Assembly (NCBI RefSeq): GCF_006517435.1
Contig: NZ_VHQG01000002.1
Coordinates: 1,134,799-1,198,798 of the forward strand
Reading direction: 5' to 3'
Origin: Schumannella soli
GTDB lineage: Bacteria; Actinomycetota; Actinomycetes; Actinomycetales; Microbacteriaceae
DNA length: 64,000 nt
Numbering within the stretch: the first letter of the stretch is position 1; the number at the start of each line of letters is the position of its first letter. The notes beneath the pieces were generated by a model that was given only the letters and a program-made list of their open reading frames with translations, ran no database searches and was not told the DNA's origin. Both the position numbers and the translations under genes were made by a program. Shown piece after piece: positions 1 to 10,928 of this stretch.

Positions 1-27
1 ATCACGAATCTGCTGCGCGACCAGTGA
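1..27 (+). CDS. 3' end of an upstream gene (partial)
   Basis: Reading frame 1 gives eight codons (ITNLLRDQ) and then TGA at 25-27. The stop overlaps the GTG start of the next gene in a GTGA arrangement. This overlap is the same style used by nearly all operons in the window, so an upstream gene in the same operon probably ends here. Too little is visible to name it. Confidence 0.45.
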   Translation: MTNLLRDQ

Positions 28-752
28 CCTCCCTCCGGCCGCTCACGCCGCGCGACGTCGACTGGGAGGGGCTGCCGAACGCCCGTGACCTCGGCGGCAT
101 CCCGCTCGAGGCGGGCACGACCACGGCGGCCGGACGGCTGTTCCGCTCTGGCCGCCCCGACGGGATGACGGCCGCGGGCTGGTCCGAGCTGGTCGCCGCC
201 GGCGTGCGCCGGGTCGTCGATCTGCGCAACGAGCGCGAGCGCGAGCTCTCCGGTGCGATCCCCGACGCCGTCGAGGTGGTCTGGACGCCGATCGAGGACG
301 ACGAGGATCTCGAGTTCCTCGCCGAGTGGCGGGCGCACCTCGGCAGCCCGCGCTACTACGCGACGGCCGTGCGCCGCTGGCCTCTGCTGCTGGCCGCCGC
401 CCTGCGCGCGATCGCCGGATCCCCCGCCGACGCCGGCGTGTTGGTGCACTGCTTGGCCGGGCGAGACCGCACCGGTCTCGTCGTCGCGCTGCTGCTGCAG
501 GCGGCAGGAGCGCCGCTCGACGCGATCGTCGACGACTACGCGGCGGCGGCCCGCGGCATCCGCGCGCACTTCGCGACGTTGCCGTCGCCGCCCGAGCCGC
601 CGCTCGACGACGCGGCGTTCGAGTCGGCGCTGCGCGAGAACGCGGCGACGCTGAGAGAGTTCCTCACCACGGTCGACGTGCCGGCGATCCTGACCGCGGC
701 CGGAGCGGAGCCCGACCTGCTCGCGCGGGCCGCGGCGCGACTGCGCGCCTGA
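24..752 (+). CDS. Tyrosine phosphatase family protein (Y_phosphatase3 type)
   Basis: This 242-residue protein probably hydrolyses phosphate esters on phosphotyrosine or a small phosphorylated substrate. It carries the dual-specificity phosphatase P-loop HCLAGRDRTG at about residues 142-151, with Cys143 as nucleophile and Arg149 as phosphate binder. The NARDLGG motif near residue 19 is typical of the actinobacterial Y_phosphatase3 family. There is no signal peptide or membrane segment, so it should be cytoplasmic. The GTG start overlaps the previous stop by four bases, which suggests co-transcription with a gene outside the window. The substrate cannot be inferred from the context. It is followed by a perfect 10-bp hairpin (801-828) before the convergent response regulator. 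Confidence 0.88.
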   Translation: MTSLRPLTPRDVDWEGLPNARDLGGIPLEAGTTTAAGRLFRSGRPDGMTAAGWSELVAAGVRRVVDLRNERERELSGAIPDAVEVVWTPIEDDEDLEFLAEWRAHLGSPRYYATAVRRWPLLLAAALRAIAGSPADAGVLVHCLAGRDRTGLVVALLLQAAGAPLDAIVDDYAAAARGIRAHFATLPSPPEPPLDDAAFESALRENAATLREFLTTVDVPAILTAAGAEPDLLARAAARLRA

Positions 753-800
753 ATCGCGAGCCGGCCCGCGGTCCCGGAAGCCCGGCCAGGAGCCCGCGCC

Positions 801-828
801 CGAGACGCCGCGAGCCCCCGGCGTCTCG
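801..828. terminator. Bidirectional hairpin between convergent genes
   Basis: A perfect 10-bp inverted repeat (CGAGACGCCG at 801-810 and its complement at 819-828) encloses an 8-nt loop. It lies between the phosphatase stop (752) and the pdtaR stop (863). No T-run follows on either strand, as is usual for GC-rich actinobacteria. It could serve both convergent transcripts. Confidence 0.6.
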
Positions 829-862
829 AGAGGACGGCGGGGCCTCGCGCGGCGCGGGTGCG

Positions 863-1471
863 TTACTTCTTCGCGCCCAGCTGGTCGATGATCGCCTGGG
901 CGACGTCGTGCATGGTCAGTCGGCGGTCCATCGACGCCTTCTGGATCCAGCGGAACGCCTCCGGCTCGGAGAGACCCATCTTCTCGTTGAGCAGGCCCTT
1001 GGCGCGGTCGACGAGCTTGCGGGTCTCGAAGCGCTCGACGAGGTCGGCGACCTCCGACTCGAGCGTCACGATCTGCTGGTAGCGGCTCAGCGCGATCTCG
1101 ATCGCGGGCAGCAGGTCGTTGGGGGTGAACGGCTTCACCACGTAGGCCAGGGCGCCGGCCTCGCTCGCGCGCTCGACCAGTTCCTTCTGGCTGAACGCCG
1201 TGAGCAGCACGACCGGGGCGATGTGGTTCTTGCTGAGCTTCTCGGCGGCCGAGATGCCGTCGAGCTGAGGCATCTTGACGTCCATCACGACGAGGTCGGG
1301 CTTGAGCTCGGTGGCCAGCGCGACCGCGGTCTCGCCGTCGCCGGCCTCGCCGACGACCTCGAAGCCGTTGTCGCGGAGGATCTCCACGATGTCGAGGCGG
1401 ATGAGGGACTCGTCCTCGGCCACGACGACGCGGCGCGGACGGCTGATCTCGGTCTCGTCGGTCACGATCAT
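863..1471 (-). CDS. pdtaR: ANTAR-domain two-component response regulator
   Basis: This 202-residue regulator has an N-terminal receiver domain and a C-terminal ANTAR RNA-binding domain. The receiver has the acidic pair E19-D20, the phospho-acceptor D64 in VVMDVKMPQLDG, T91 and K113. The ANTAR domain spans about residues 140-198 and includes the AKGLL and AFRWIQKASMD segments. PdtaR proteins (Rv1626 in M. tuberculosis) are phosphorylated by PdtaS. They are thought to act by anti-termination at ANTAR hairpins in nascent mRNA. No partner kinase is in the window, which is normal because PdtaS is usually encoded elsewhere. A TAGGCT -10 box lies only 1 nt before this ATG. Translation could therefore start at the GTG two codons later (1465), as a leaderless message. 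Confidence 0.93.
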   Translation of the reverse strand: MIVTDETEISRPRRVVVAEDESLIRLDIVEILRDNGFEVVGEAGDGETAVALATELKPDLVVMDVKMPQLDGISAAEKLSKNHIAPVVLLTAFSQKELVERASEAGALAYVVKPFTPNDLLPAIEIALSRYQQIVTLESEVADLVERFETRKLVDRAKGLLNEKMGLSEPEAFRWIQKASMDRRLTMHDVAQAIIDQLGAKK

Positions 1472-1472
1472 G

Positions 1473-1478
1473 AGCCTA
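1473..1478 (-). promoter_or_regulatory. -10 box of pdtaR (TAGGCT)
   Basis: TAGGCT on the minus strand fits the actinobacterial TANNNT -10 consensus. The predicted start of transcription, about 7 nt downstream, falls on the GTG at 1465. That would make the message leaderless. I see no clear -35 hexamer. Confidence 0.5.
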
Positions 1479-1491
1479 CGGCATGTCCGTA

Positions 1492-1510
1492 CACCCGCCG
1501 CGCGCGGGTG
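1492..1510 (-). terminator. Hairpin downstream of tRNA-Leu
   Basis: CACCCGC (1492-1498) and its complement GCGGGTG (1504-1510) form a 7-bp stem with a 5-nt loop. It lies about 34 nt past the tRNA-Leu 3' end and just upstream of the pdtaR promoter. It plausibly ends the tRNA transcript. There is no T-tract. Confidence 0.45.
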
Positions 1511-1543
1511 AACGGATGTGCGTGCATCCCGCTCGAGCACGGG

Positions 1544-1627
1544 TGCCGGATAAGGGACTCGAACCCTTAAGCCCTCACGGACAGAGCATTTTGAGTGCCC
1601 CGCGTCTGCCAATTCCGCCAATCCGGC
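1544..1627 (-). tRNA. tRNA-Leu (anticodon CAA)
   Basis: The minus strand folds as an 84-nt class II tRNA. The acceptor arms GCCGGAT and ATCCGGC are fully complementary, with discriminator A at 1544. The D-arm holds GGCGGAATTGGCAGACGC. The anticodon loop CTCAAAA gives anticodon CAA, which reads UUG. The variable arm is TGTCCGTGAGGGCTT-like, and the T-arm holds GGTTCGAGTCC. The 3' CCA is not encoded; the genome has CCC there. The long variable arm and the anticodon both point to leucine. Confidence 0.95.
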
Positions 1628-1652
1628 GCACGCGTCGAGACGCGGCACTCGA

Positions 1653-1658
1653 ACGATA
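1653..1658 (-). promoter_or_regulatory. -10 box of tRNA-Leu (TATCGT)
   Basis: TATCGT on the minus strand matches TANNNT and ends 25 nt before the mature 5' end at 1627. This is a reasonable distance for a short tRNA leader. No convincing -35 box is visible. Confidence 0.4.
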
Positions 1659-1722
1659 CCCGACCGGCGGCGCCGCGCCCGACTGGGGCCGAGAGGGCCA
1701 GGATGCGGCGAGCCGGCCCGCG

Positions 1723-1728
1723 TAGCCT
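1723..1728 (+). promoter_or_regulatory. -10 box giving a leaderless start of the MmyB-type regulator
   Basis: TAGCCT matches TANNNT. The GTG start codon at 1735 lies 7 nt past its last base, exactly where transcription should begin. No ribosome binding site precedes the GTG. Both facts point to a leaderless mRNA. Confidence 0.55.
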
Positions 1729-1734
1729 GACCGG

Positions 1735-2646
1735 GTGAGCGACGACAACGAGCTGGGCGACTACCTGCGCGCGCGCCGCGGTCTGGTCGACCCGACCGAG
1801 GTCGGTCTGCCCGGCGGCGGCGTGCGGCGCACCCCGGGGCTGCGCCGCGAGGAGGTCGCGACGCTCGCCGGCATCAGCGCCGACTACTACCTGCGCCTCG
1901 AGCAGGGACGCGACCGCAACCCCTCCGGCCAGGTGCTCGAGGCCCTCGCACGCGTGCTGCTCCTCGACGGGGCCGCCACCGCGTACCTGCACGGTCTCGT
2001 CGCCGAGCGCGGCGCCCCGCGCGCCCGCACCCGTCGCGCGAGCGTGCCGGCCGGCATCCGCCAGCTGCTCGGCACGCTGAACCTTCCCGCCTTCGTCGAG
2101 GACCGCGCCTTCACCGTGCTCGCCGCGAACCGGCTCGCGACCGCGGTGTCGCCGGCGATCGTCGAGGGCGAGAACAGGCTGCGGTCGATGCTGCTCGACC
2201 CGCGCGAGTACGGGATGCACCGCGAGCGCGACCGCGCCGTGGCGGGCATGGTCGCGACGTTCCGCGCCTCGATCGGCCCGTGGGTCGACGACCCGTCGGT
2301 GCGGGAGCTCGTCGGCGAGCTGTCGCTCACCAGCGAGACCTTCCGCCGGCTGTGGGCGCGCCACGACGTGCGGGAGGTCGTCGGCAGCGCCTCGATCATC
2401 GACCATCCCGAGGTCGGAGAGTTCGCGTTCCGGCGCGAGAAGCTGACGATCGGCGACGCCGACGGGCAGCTGCTCGTGATCTACCACCCCGAGCCGGGAT
2501 CGCCGAGCGCGCAGAAGCTGGCACTGCTGGGGAGCCTGCACGCGAGCGACGCGAGACCGCTCGACGCGGCCGACCCCGCCGCGGATGAGACGGGCGCCGC
2601 CGAGACGACCGACGGCACGACGAAGCGGCTCAGCCCCGAGAACTGA
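1735..2646 (+). CDS. Helix-turn-helix transcriptional regulator, XRE/MmyB family
   Basis: This 303-residue protein has an XRE-type helix-turn-helix in residues 1-75. It includes the segments RRTPGLRREEVATLAG and YYLRLEQGRDRNPS that mark MmyB-like regulators. It is followed by an MmyB-like sensor domain (about 100-270, PAS-like fold), which in relatives binds a fatty acid or other small hydrophobic ligand. Such regulators usually control an adjacent oxidoreductase, but no such partner lies in this window, so the target is unknown. The last 35 residues are low complexity, rich in Ala, Asp and Thr. The start is supported by the leaderless-type promoter immediately upstream. Confidence 0.9.
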   Translation: MSDDNELGDYLRARRGLVDPTEVGLPGGGVRRTPGLRREEVATLAGISADYYLRLEQGRDRNPSGQVLEALARVLLLDGAATAYLHGLVAERGAPRARTRRASVPAGIRQLLGTLNLPAFVEDRAFTVLAANRLATAVSPAIVEGENRLRSMLLDPREYGMHRERDRAVAGMVATFRASIGPWVDDPSVRELVGELSLTSETFRRLWARHDVREVVGSASIIDHPEVGEFAFRREKLTIGDADGQLLVIYHPEPGSPSAQKLALLGSLHASDARPLDAADPAADETGAAETTDGTTKRLSPEN

Positions 2647-2669
2647 GCCGCTCGATGGCGCGGCGAAGG

Positions 2670-2714
2670 GCCGGCCGGGCTTTCGCACCCGCCGGGCGAT
2701 CACACCCGGCCGGC
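2670..2714. terminator. Hairpin between convergent genes
   Basis: GCCGGCCGGG (2670-2679) and its exact complement (2705-2714) can form a 10-bp stem around a 25-nt loop. It sits between the stop of the MmyB-type regulator (2646) and the stop of the repeat protein (2722). The long loop makes it weaker than the other candidates. Confidence 0.4.
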
Positions 2715-2721
2715 GCCGCCG

Positions 2722-2979
2722 TCAGTGCTCGCCGTGATCCGCGTCGGTGAAGTGGCCGGGTTGCTCCTCTTCGGCGCCGGCGTGCTTCTCCTCGCCGGGG
2801 ATGTCGGCATCCGTGAACTCACCGGGTCGCACGCCGCTGCGGTGGCGGCCGTCCTCACCGGGGATGTCGGCGTCCGTGTACTCGCCGAACGACGCATCCG
2901 GCACCACAGCCGGGTCGCTCGGGATGTCGGAATCCGGGTACTCCCCCTGCAGCTCCTCGTCGTTGATGCGCTCGGTCAT
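2722..2979 (-). CDS. Small acidic DADIP-repeat protein, function unknown
   Basis: This 85-residue, strongly acidic protein has four copies of a short motif: GEYPDSDIP, GEYTDADIPGED, GEFTDADIPGEE and GHFTDADHGE. The spacers between copies are 17 to 23 residues and rich in charged residues. It has no signal peptide, membrane segment or cysteine and is probably disordered or metal-binding. A purine-rich ribosome binding site (GGGAGGATCCC) precedes the ATG. I do not recognise the family. The Asp-rich repeats could bind Ca2+ or another cation, but this is a guess. It is transcribed alone, in the same direction as pyk but beyond the pyk terminator. Confidence 0.7.
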   Translation of the reverse strand: MTERINDEELQGEYPDSDIPSDPAVVPDASFGEYTDADIPGEDGRHRSGVRPGEFTDADIPGEEKHAGAEEEQPGHFTDADHGEH

Positions 2980-3114
2980 CGGGATCCTCCCGTCGTCTCG
3001 TGCTGACGACGCCAGAGTACGACCGCCGCACCCCGCGCGACCGCGCCTTCCGACCCGACGCTCAGACTCCAGGCGCGTGACGCTCGGTGCGGACCCGCGG
3101 GTGGACGGAGACGC

Positions 3115-3148
3115 CGGAGGGCGGGATCCCTCGGGATCCCGCCCTCCG
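3115..3148 (-). terminator. Terminator of pyk
   Basis: A perfect 16-bp inverted repeat (3115-3130 and 3133-3148, apex CCCTCGGG) lies 27 nt past the pyk stop codon. It is the strongest hairpin in the window. No T-tract follows, consistent with hairpin-only termination in GC-rich actinobacteria. Confidence 0.85.
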
Positions 3149-3175
3149 TGACGCGGAGCGAACCGCGGCGCCGAC

Positions 3176-4642
3176 TCAGACGGTCGGAGCCACGCCGGCG
3201 TCCTGCTGCCAGACCGGCGCCTCGCCGTCGACCGCGGTGCCGATGACGTGCACGCGCAGGTCGTTCGTGCCGCCCGAGATCCCGGGAGGGGAACCCGAGA
3301 TCACGACGACCTTGTCACCGCGCTCGGCCAGGCCGTTCGCGAGCAGGATCTCGTCGACCTGGTGGTACATCGCATCCGTGTGGCCGACGCGGTCGACCAG
3401 GAACGACTCGATGCCCCAGGTGAGCGACATGCGGCGGCGGATGGCCTCGTCGGGCGTGAACGCCTTCATCGGGATGCCGAAGCGCAGACGCGACATGCGC
3501 CGCGCCGAGTCGCCGCCCTCGGTGAAGACGCAGACGTACTTCGCCTCGACGAACTCGGCCACCTCGGCGGCGGCGAGGGTGATCGCACCGCCCTGCGTGC
3601 GCGGCTTCGTGCCGAGCGGCGGGATGCGGTCGAGACCGTGGTCCTCGGTCGACGCGACGATGCGCGCCATCGTCGCGACCGTGATGGCCGGGTACTCGCC
3701 CACGCTGGTCTCGCCCGAGAGCATGACCGCGTCGGCGCCGTCGAGCACCGCGTTGGCGACGTCGGAGGTCTCGGCGCGGGTCGGCACCGGGCTCGAGATC
3801 ATCGACTCGAGCATCTGCGTGGCGACGATGACCGGCTTGGCCATGCGGCGCGACAGCTCCACAGCGCGCTTCTGCACGATCGGCACGGCCTCGAGCGGCA
3901 GCTCGACGCCCAGGTCGCCGCGGGCGACCATGATCGCGTCGAAGGCGTCGACGATCTCCTCGAGCGCATCCACCGCCTGCGGCTTCTCGACCTTGGCGAT
4001 GACGGGCACGCGGCGCCCCTCCTCGGCCATGATCTCGTGCACGCGGGTGACATCGGCGGCGTTGCGCACGAACGACAGGGCGATGAGATCGGCACCGAGC
4101 TTGAGGCCCCAGCGCAGGTCGGCCTCGTCCTTCTCGCTCAGGGCGGGCACGTTGACCGCGACGCCGGGCAGGTTGATGCCCTTGTTGTTCGACACGGCGC
4201 CGGCCACGACGACCTCGGTGCGCACGCGCACACCGTCGGTGTCGAGCACGCGCACGCGCACCTTGCCGTCGTCGATGAGCAGGAAGTCGCCGGGCTTCAC
4301 ATCCTGCGGCAGGCCCTTGAAGGTGGTGCCGACGAGCTCCTTGGTGCCCTCGACGTCCTCGGTGGTGATCGTGAAGATGTCACCCTCGGCCAGCTGGTGC
4401 GGGCCGTCGGCGAACTTGCCCAGTCGGATCTTGGGACCCTGCAGGTCGACCAGCACGGCGACCGGCTTCTGCACGTCCTCGGCCGCGCGGCGCACGTTCG
4501 CGTAGACCTCCTCGTGCACGGCGTAGCTGCCGTGGCTGAGGTTCATGCGCGCGACGTCGACGCCGGCCTCGATGATGGCCCGGATGTTCTCGTAGCTCGA
4601 GGTCGCGGGCCCGAGGGTCGCGACGATCTTCGCTCGTCTCAT
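3176..4642 (-). CDS. pyk: Pyruvate kinase
   Basis: This enzyme transfers phosphate from phosphoenolpyruvate to ADP, the last step of glycolysis, in the cytoplasm. The 488 residues contain the expected landmarks. These are MNLSHG near residue 35, the active-site region with RGDLGVELP, the TQMLESM motif, and ADAVMLSGETSVGEYP. The C-terminal domain is full length. Two ATG codons stand in tandem (4645 and 4642). I chose the second because AGGA lies at a better distance, and MRRAKIVATLGP is the usual N-terminus. The gene lies 54 nt after gltD, so it may be read from the gltBD operon as well as from its own promoter. A (GGT)5 tract precedes it. Confidence 0.97.
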   Translation of the reverse strand: MRRAKIVATLGPATSSYENIRAIIEAGVDVARMNLSHGSYAVHEEVYANVRRAAEDVQKPVAVLVDLQGPKIRLGKFADGPHQLAEGDIFTITTEDVEGTKELVGTTFKGLPQDVKPGDFLLIDDGKVRVRVLDTDGVRVRTEVVVAGAVSNNKGINLPGVAVNVPALSEKDEADLRWGLKLGADLIALSFVRNAADVTRVHEIMAEEGRRVPVIAKVEKPQAVDALEEIVDAFDAIMVARGDLGVELPLEAVPIVQKRAVELSRRMAKPVIVATQMLESMISSPVPTRAETSDVANAVLDGADAVMLSGETSVGEYPAITVATMARIVASTEDHGLDRIPPLGTKPRTQGGAITLAAAEVAEFVEAKYVCVFTEGGDSARRMSRLRFGIPMKAFTPDEAIRRRMSLTWGIESFLVDRVGHTDAMYHQVDEILLANGLAERGDKVVVISGSPPGISGGTNDLRVHVIGTAVDGEAPVWQQDAGVAPTV

Positions 4643-4699
4643 CATTTCCTAACGGTGGTGGTGGTGGTAGATGGCGCAGGGAGCCCGGGGCGGGGAGCC

Positions 4700-6157
<1,458 letters not shown>

Positions 6158-6208
6158 TGACGGCCTCCAGAAGTTCGATGCGGACGGGAGCGGGGGCGAG
6201 GATGCGCG

Positions 6209-9200
6209 TCATCCGCCCGTCACCTCCAGGATCCGCTTCCAGGTGGCGTCGCCGTCGGGGTCGATCCCGTTGTCGACGGCCTCCTGGCGGGTCTTGAGCA
6301 CGGCCGCGTAGTCGCGCGGCAGCACCTTCACGAAGTCGGCCAGCGTCTGCTCGAGGTCATCGAGCATGCGCTGCGCGAGCGTGGAGCCGGTCTCGGCCAC
6401 GTGCCGCTGCAGCAGATCGGTGAGGATCTCCGCGTCGGCGCTGTCGAGCGACAGCAGCTCGAGCTCACCCGAGACGAGCGAGTCGAGGTTGACGCGCTCG
6501 CGCTGCAGCTTGTGGATGTAGGCGGTTCCGCCCGACATGCCCGCGCCGAGGTTGCGCCCGGTGCCGCCGAGGATGACCGCGAGGCCGCCCGTCATGTACT
6601 CGAGCGCGTGGTCGCCCACGCCCTCGACGACCGCGGTGGCGCCCGAGTTACGCACCAGGAAGCGCTCGCCGACCCAGCCGCGCAGGAACATCGATCCCTG
6701 CGTCGCGCCGTAGCCGATCACGTTGCCGGCGATCACGTTGTGCTCGGCGTCGAAGCCGGCGCCCTGCGGCGGGCGCACGGAGATCTGACCGCCGCACAGG
6801 CCCTTGCCGACGTAGTCGTTGCTGTCGCCCTCGAGGCGCAGCGTGATGCCGGAGGGCAGGAAGGCGCCGAGCGACTGACCGGCGGAGCCGTGCAGCTTCA
6901 CCGAGATCGTGTCGGCGGGCAGCCCGTGCTCGCCGTGACGCATCGTGACCTCGTGGCCGAGCATGGTGCCGACGGCGCGCTCGGTGTTGGCGATCGGCAG
7001 CTCGATCTCGACCGGCTGGGCGTGCTGCAGCGCGCTCTGCGCGCGGCGGATCAGCTCCTGGTCGAAGTGCTTCTCGAGCTCGTGGTCCTGCTCGCGACGG
7101 TTCGCGCGCGGCTCGTCGTCGTCGAAGTCGGGTCCGACGAGGATCGGGCTGAGGTCGAGGCCGTCGGCCTTCCAGTGGTCGATGGCGCGGTCGACGTCGA
7201 GCAGCTCGGCGTGGCCGATCGCCTCGTCGAGCGAGCGGAAGCCGAGAGCGGCGAGGTACTCGCGCACCTCCTGCGCCAGGAACTCGAAGAAGGTCTCGAC
7301 GAACTCCGGCTTGCCCGTGTAGCGGGCGCGCAGCTCGGGGTTCTGCGTCGCGACGCCCACCGGGCAGGTGTCGAGGTGGCAGACGCGCATGAGGATGCAG
7401 CCCGACACGACGAGCGGAGCCGTCGCGAAGCCGTACTCCTCCGCGCCGAGCAGGGCGGCGACGATGACGTCGCGACCCGTCTTCATCTGGCCGTCGACCT
7501 GCACGACCACGCGGTCGCGCATCCCGTTCAGCATGAGGGTCTGCTGGGTCTCGGCGAGGCCGATCTCCCAGGGCGTTCCCGCGTGCTTGAGCGAGTTGAG
7601 CGGGCTCGCGCCGGTGCCGCCGTCGTGACCGGAGACGAGCACGACGTCGGCCAGGGCCTTCGTCACGCCCGCGGCGACCGCGCCGATGCCCGACTGCGAG
7701 ACGAGCTTGACGTGCACGCGCGCCGAGGGGTTGGCGCGCTTGACGTCGAAGATCAGCTGCTTGAGGTCTTCGATCGAGTAGATGTCGTGGTGCGGCGGCG
7801 GCGAGATGAGGCCCACGCCGGGCGTGCCGCCGCGGGTGCGGGCGACCCAGGGGTACACCTTCTGCGGCGGCAGCTGTCCGCCCTCGCCGGGCTTCGCGCC
7901 CTGCGCCATCTTGAGCTGGATGTCGGTCGCGTGACTGAGGTACATGCTCGTGACGCCGAAGCGACCCGAGGCGACCTGCTTGATGCGGCTGCGGCGCTCG
8001 GGGTCGAGCAGGCGCTCGACGTCCTCACCGCCCTCGCCGGTGTTGGAGCGGCCGCCGAGACGGTTCATCGCGATCGCGAGCGTCTCGTGCGCCTCCTTGG
8101 AGATCGAGCCGTAGCTCATCGCGCCCGTGTTGAAGCGGGAGATGATCGACGAGATCGACTCGACCTCGTCGATCGGCAGCGCCGGGCGCACGCCCTCGCG
8201 CAGGCGGAACAGCCCGCGCAGGGTCTGCAGCTTCTCGGCCTGCTCATCCACCTGCTTCGTGTACTGCCGGTAGATGTCGTAGCGCTTGGTGCGCGTCGAG
8301 TGCTGCAGGCGGAACACGGTCTCAGGGTTGAACAGGTGCGGCGGGCCCTCGCGACGCCACTGGTACTCGCCGCCGGTCTCGAGGCGCTCGTGCGCGAGGA
8401 TCGCGCCGTCCTCGGGGTAGGCGGCCGCGTGGCGGGCGCCGTTCTCGGTCGCGATGACGTCGAGGCCGACGCCGCCGAGCAGCGTCGTCGTGCCGGTGAA
8501 GTAGTCGTCGATGAGCTGCTGGCTGAGCCCCACGGCCTCGAAGGCCTGGGCGCCGGCGTAGCTCGAGACGACCGAGATGCCCATCTTCGACATGATCTTC
8601 AGCACGCCCTTGCCGAGCGCCTTGATCAGGTTCTTGACGGCCTTCTCGCTCGAGATGCCGGTGAGCATGCCGGAGCGCACGAGCTGCTCGGCGGTCTCCA
8701 TCGCCAGGTACGGGTTGATCGCCGAGGCGCCGTAGCCGATGAGCAGCGCGATGTGGTGCACCTCGCGCACGTCGCCCGCCTCGACCACGAGGCCGACCTT
8801 CATGCGGGTCTCCTGACGGATGAGGTGGTGGTGCACCGCCGAGAGCATGAGCAGCGAAGGGATCGGCGCGAGCTCGCTGTTCGAGTCGCGGTCGCTGAGC
8901 ACCAGGAAGTGCGCGCCGTTCGCGATGGCCTCGTCGGCCTCCTGGCACATCGCCTCGAGGCGCTTGCGCAGACCCTTCTCGCCCTTGCCCGCCTCGTAGA
9001 GGCCGCGGATCACGGCGGTCGGCTTGCGGCCCGACTTCGTCTCGAAGTGCTGCACCTTGGCGAGCTCGTCGTTGTCGATGACCGGGAAGTCGAGGATGAT
9101 CTGGCGCGCGTGCTCGGGGCCCGCATCCAGCAGGTTGCGCTCCGGCCCGAGGCCGAGCGACATCGAGGTCACGACCTCCTCGCGGATCGAGTCGAGCGGC

Positions 9201-10804
9201 GGGTTCGTCACCTGCGCGAAGGCCTGGGTGAAGTAGTCGAACAGCAGGCGCGGGCGGTCGCTGAGCACCGCGATCGGGGTGTCCGATCCCATCGCGCCGA
9301 GGGGCTCCGCCCCGTTCTTCGCCATCGGCGAGATGAGGATGCGCACCTCCTCCTCGGTGTAGCCGAAGGTGCGCTGACGGCGGCTGACCGACGCCGGGGT
9401 GTGCAGGATGTGCTCGCGCTCAGGCAGGTCCTTGAGGTGGATGCGGCCCTCGTCGAGCCACTCGCCCCACGGCTCCTGCTCGGCGACGGACGCCTTGAGC
9501 TCGTCGTCCTCGACGATGCGGCCCGCGACCGTGTCGACGAGGAACATCTTGCCGGGACGCAGGCGCCCCTTGCGCACGATCTTCTCGGCCGGGAAGTCGA
9601 GCACGCCGATCTCGCTGGCGAGCACGACGAGGCCGTCGTCGGTCACGACGAAGCGGCCAGGGCGCAGACCGTTGCGGTCGAGGGTCGCGCCGACGAGCGA
9701 GCCGTCGGTGAACACCAGCGCGGCCGGGCCGTCCCAGGGCTCCATGAGCATGGAGTGGAACTCGTAGAAGTCCTTCTTGCGCTCGTCGATGTCGGGCTGG
9801 TTCTCCCAGGCCTCCGGCACCATCATCATGACCGCGTGCGGCAGGCTGCGGCCGCTCAGGGTCAGCAGCTCGACGACCTCGTCGAACGACGCCGAGTCGC
9901 TCGCGCCGGGCGTGACGATCGGCAGCACCGGGCTCAGGTCGCCGAGCAGCTCGCTCTCGAGCTGGCTCTGGCGCGCGCGCATCCAGTTGCGGTTGCCCTG
10001 CACCGTGTTGATCTCGCCGTTGTGGGCGATCATGCGGAACGGCTGAGCGAGCGGCCACGACGGGAACGTGTTCGTCGAGTACCGCGAGTGCACGAGGGCG
10101 AGCCGCGAGGTGAAGCGCTCGTCGCTGAGGTCGGGGTAGAACGGCTCGAGCTGCAGCGTCGTGACCATGCCCTTGTAGACCACGGTGCGGCTGGAGAGCG
10201 ACGGCAGGTAGGCGCCGTGCTCGCGCTCGGCGCGCTTGCGCGCACGGAAGGTGAGGCGGTCGAGCTCGATCCCGGCGATCGCCCGGCCCTCGGCGCCCGC
10301 GCCGCTCGCGCGGACGAAGAGCTGCTCGAAGACCGGGGCGGCCTCGCGGGCCAGCTTGCCGAGCTCGTCGAGGTTCACCGGCACGTCGCGCCAGGTGATG
10401 AGGGTCAGGCCCTCCTCGTCGAGGATCCGCTCGATCGCCGCTTTCAGGGCGGCGCGCTCGTCGTCGTCGGTAGGCAGGAAGGCCATGCCGACGGCGTACT
10501 CGCCGGCGGCGGGCAGCTCGGCCTCGACGACGGCGCGGAAGAAGTCGTCAGGCACCTGCGTGATGATGCCGGCGCCGTCACCGGTGCCCGCGTCGGAGCC
10601 GATGGCCCCGCGGTGCTCGAGGTGACGCAGCGCGTCGAGCGCGCCGTCGATGATGTCGTGCCCTGCGGTGCCGCGGAGGGTCGCGACCATCGCGAGACCG
10701 CAGGCGTCCTTCTCGAAGTCCGGGCGGTAGAGGCCCTGAGCGGGCGGAGTGGTGCTGAACGCCCGATACGGGCTGGGCACGGCGGAAGAGCTGGAGACAG
10801 CCAT
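6209..10804 (-). CDS. gltB: Glutamate synthase (NADPH) large subunit
   Basis: This 1531-residue alpha subunit carries the whole catalytic route. An N-terminal class II glutamine amidotransferase domain is followed by a central domain, an FMN-binding synthase domain and a C-terminal beta-helix domain. The nucleophile should be Cys35 in EKDACG, exposed when a 34-residue propeptide is removed. The 3Fe-4S cysteines are visible in [15 protein letters not shown]. The frame is open to 10978, but I chose the ATG at 10804 because AGGA lies 8 nt upstream. An ATG at 10819 has no ribosome binding site. The 124-nt gap to lgt may hold its promoter, though I see no clear -10. It pairs with gltD downstream. 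Confidence 0.97.
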   Translation of the reverse strand: MAVSSSSAVPSPYRAFSTTPPAQGLYRPDFEKDACGLAMVATLRGTAGHDIIDGALDALRHLEHRGAIGSDAGTGDGAGIITQVPDDFFRAVVEAELPAAGEYAVGMAFLPTDDDERAALKAAIERILDEEGLTLITWRDVPVNLDELGKLAREAAPVFEQLFVRASGAGAEGRAIAGIELDRLTFRARKRAEREHGAYLPSLSSRTVVYKGMVTTLQLEPFYPDLSDERFTSRLALVHSRYSTNTFPSWPLAQPFRMIAHNGEINTVQGNRNWMRARQSQLESELLGDLSPVLPIVTPGASDSASFDEVVELLTLSGRSLPHAVMMMVPEAWENQPDIDERKKDFYEFHSMLMEPWDGPAALVFTDGSLVGATLDRNGLRPGRFVVTDDGLVVLASEIGVLDFPAEKIVRKGRLRPGKMFLVDTVAGRIVEDDELKASVAEQEPWGEWLDEGRIHLKDLPEREHILHTPASVSRRQRTFGYTEEEVRILISPMAKNGAEPLGAMGSDTPIAVLSDRPRLLFDYFTQAFAQVTNPPLDSIREEVVTSMSLGLGPERNLLDAGPEHARQIILDFPVIDNDELAKVQHFETKSGRKPTAVIRGLYEAGKGEKGLRKRLEAMCQEADEAIANGAHFLVLSDRDSNSELAPIPSLLMLSAVHHHLIRQETRMKVGLVVEAGDVREVHHIALLIGYGASAINPYLAMETAEQLVRSGMLTGISSEKAVKNLIKALGKGVLKIMSKMGISVVSSYAGAQAFEAVGLSQQLIDDYFTGTTTLLGGVGLDVIATENGARHAAAYPEDGAILAHERLETGGEYQWRREGPPHLFNPETVFRLQHSTRTKRYDIYRQYTKQVDEQAEKLQTLRGLFRLREGVRPALPIDEVESISSIISRFNTGAMSYGSISKEAHETLAIAMNRLGGRSNTGEGGEDVERLLDPERRSRIKQVASGRFGVTSMYLSHATDIQLKMAQGAKPGEGGQLPPQKVYPWVARTRGGTPGVGLISPPPHHDIYSIEDLKQLIFDVKRANPSARVHVKLVSQSGIGAVAAGVTKALADVVLVSGHDGGTGASPLNSLKHAGTPWEIGLAETQQTLMLNGMRDRVVVQVDGQMKTGRDVIVAALLGAEEYGFATAPLVVSGCILMRVCHLDTCPVGVATQNPELRARYTGKPEFVETFFEFLAQEVREYLAALGFRSLDEAIGHAELLDVDRAIDHWKADGLDLSPILVGPDFDDDEPRANRREQDHELEKHFDQELIRRAQSALQHAQPVEIELPIANTERAVGTMLGHEVTMRHGEHGLPADTISVKLHGSAGQSLGAFLPSGITLRLEGDSNDYVGKGLCGGQISVRPPQGAGFDAEHNVIAGNVIGYGATQGSMFLRGWVGERFLVRNSGATAVVEGVGDHALEYMTGGLAVILGGTGRNLGAGMSGGTAYIHKLQRERVNLDSLVSGELELLSLDSADAEILTDLLQRHVAETGSTLAQRMLDDLEQTLADFVKVLPRDYAAVLKTRQEAVDNGIDPDGDATWKRILEVTGG

Positions 10805-10928
10805 GGGAACCGTCCTCATGATGAAACCGGGATGGGACGTCGCTGGCCCACAGGAACAGAGGGTGAGCCCGGAGTGCGGCTCGGAATGCCGGCTGGTGGA
10901 ACCGGCCTCGGCGTGGTGGTGCCGAGAA

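Noticed and set aside
4653-4668. (GGT)5 repeat before pyk
   Set aside because: It is a short simple repeat with no other feature. Slippage effects on the pyk ribosome binding site are possible but unsupported.
10805-10835. Possible GlnR box (GTCCT-N6-GAAAC) over the gltB start region
   Set aside because: Only one half-site fits the GTNAC-N6-GNAAC consensus; the other has two mismatches. It also overlaps the start region rather than a promoter.
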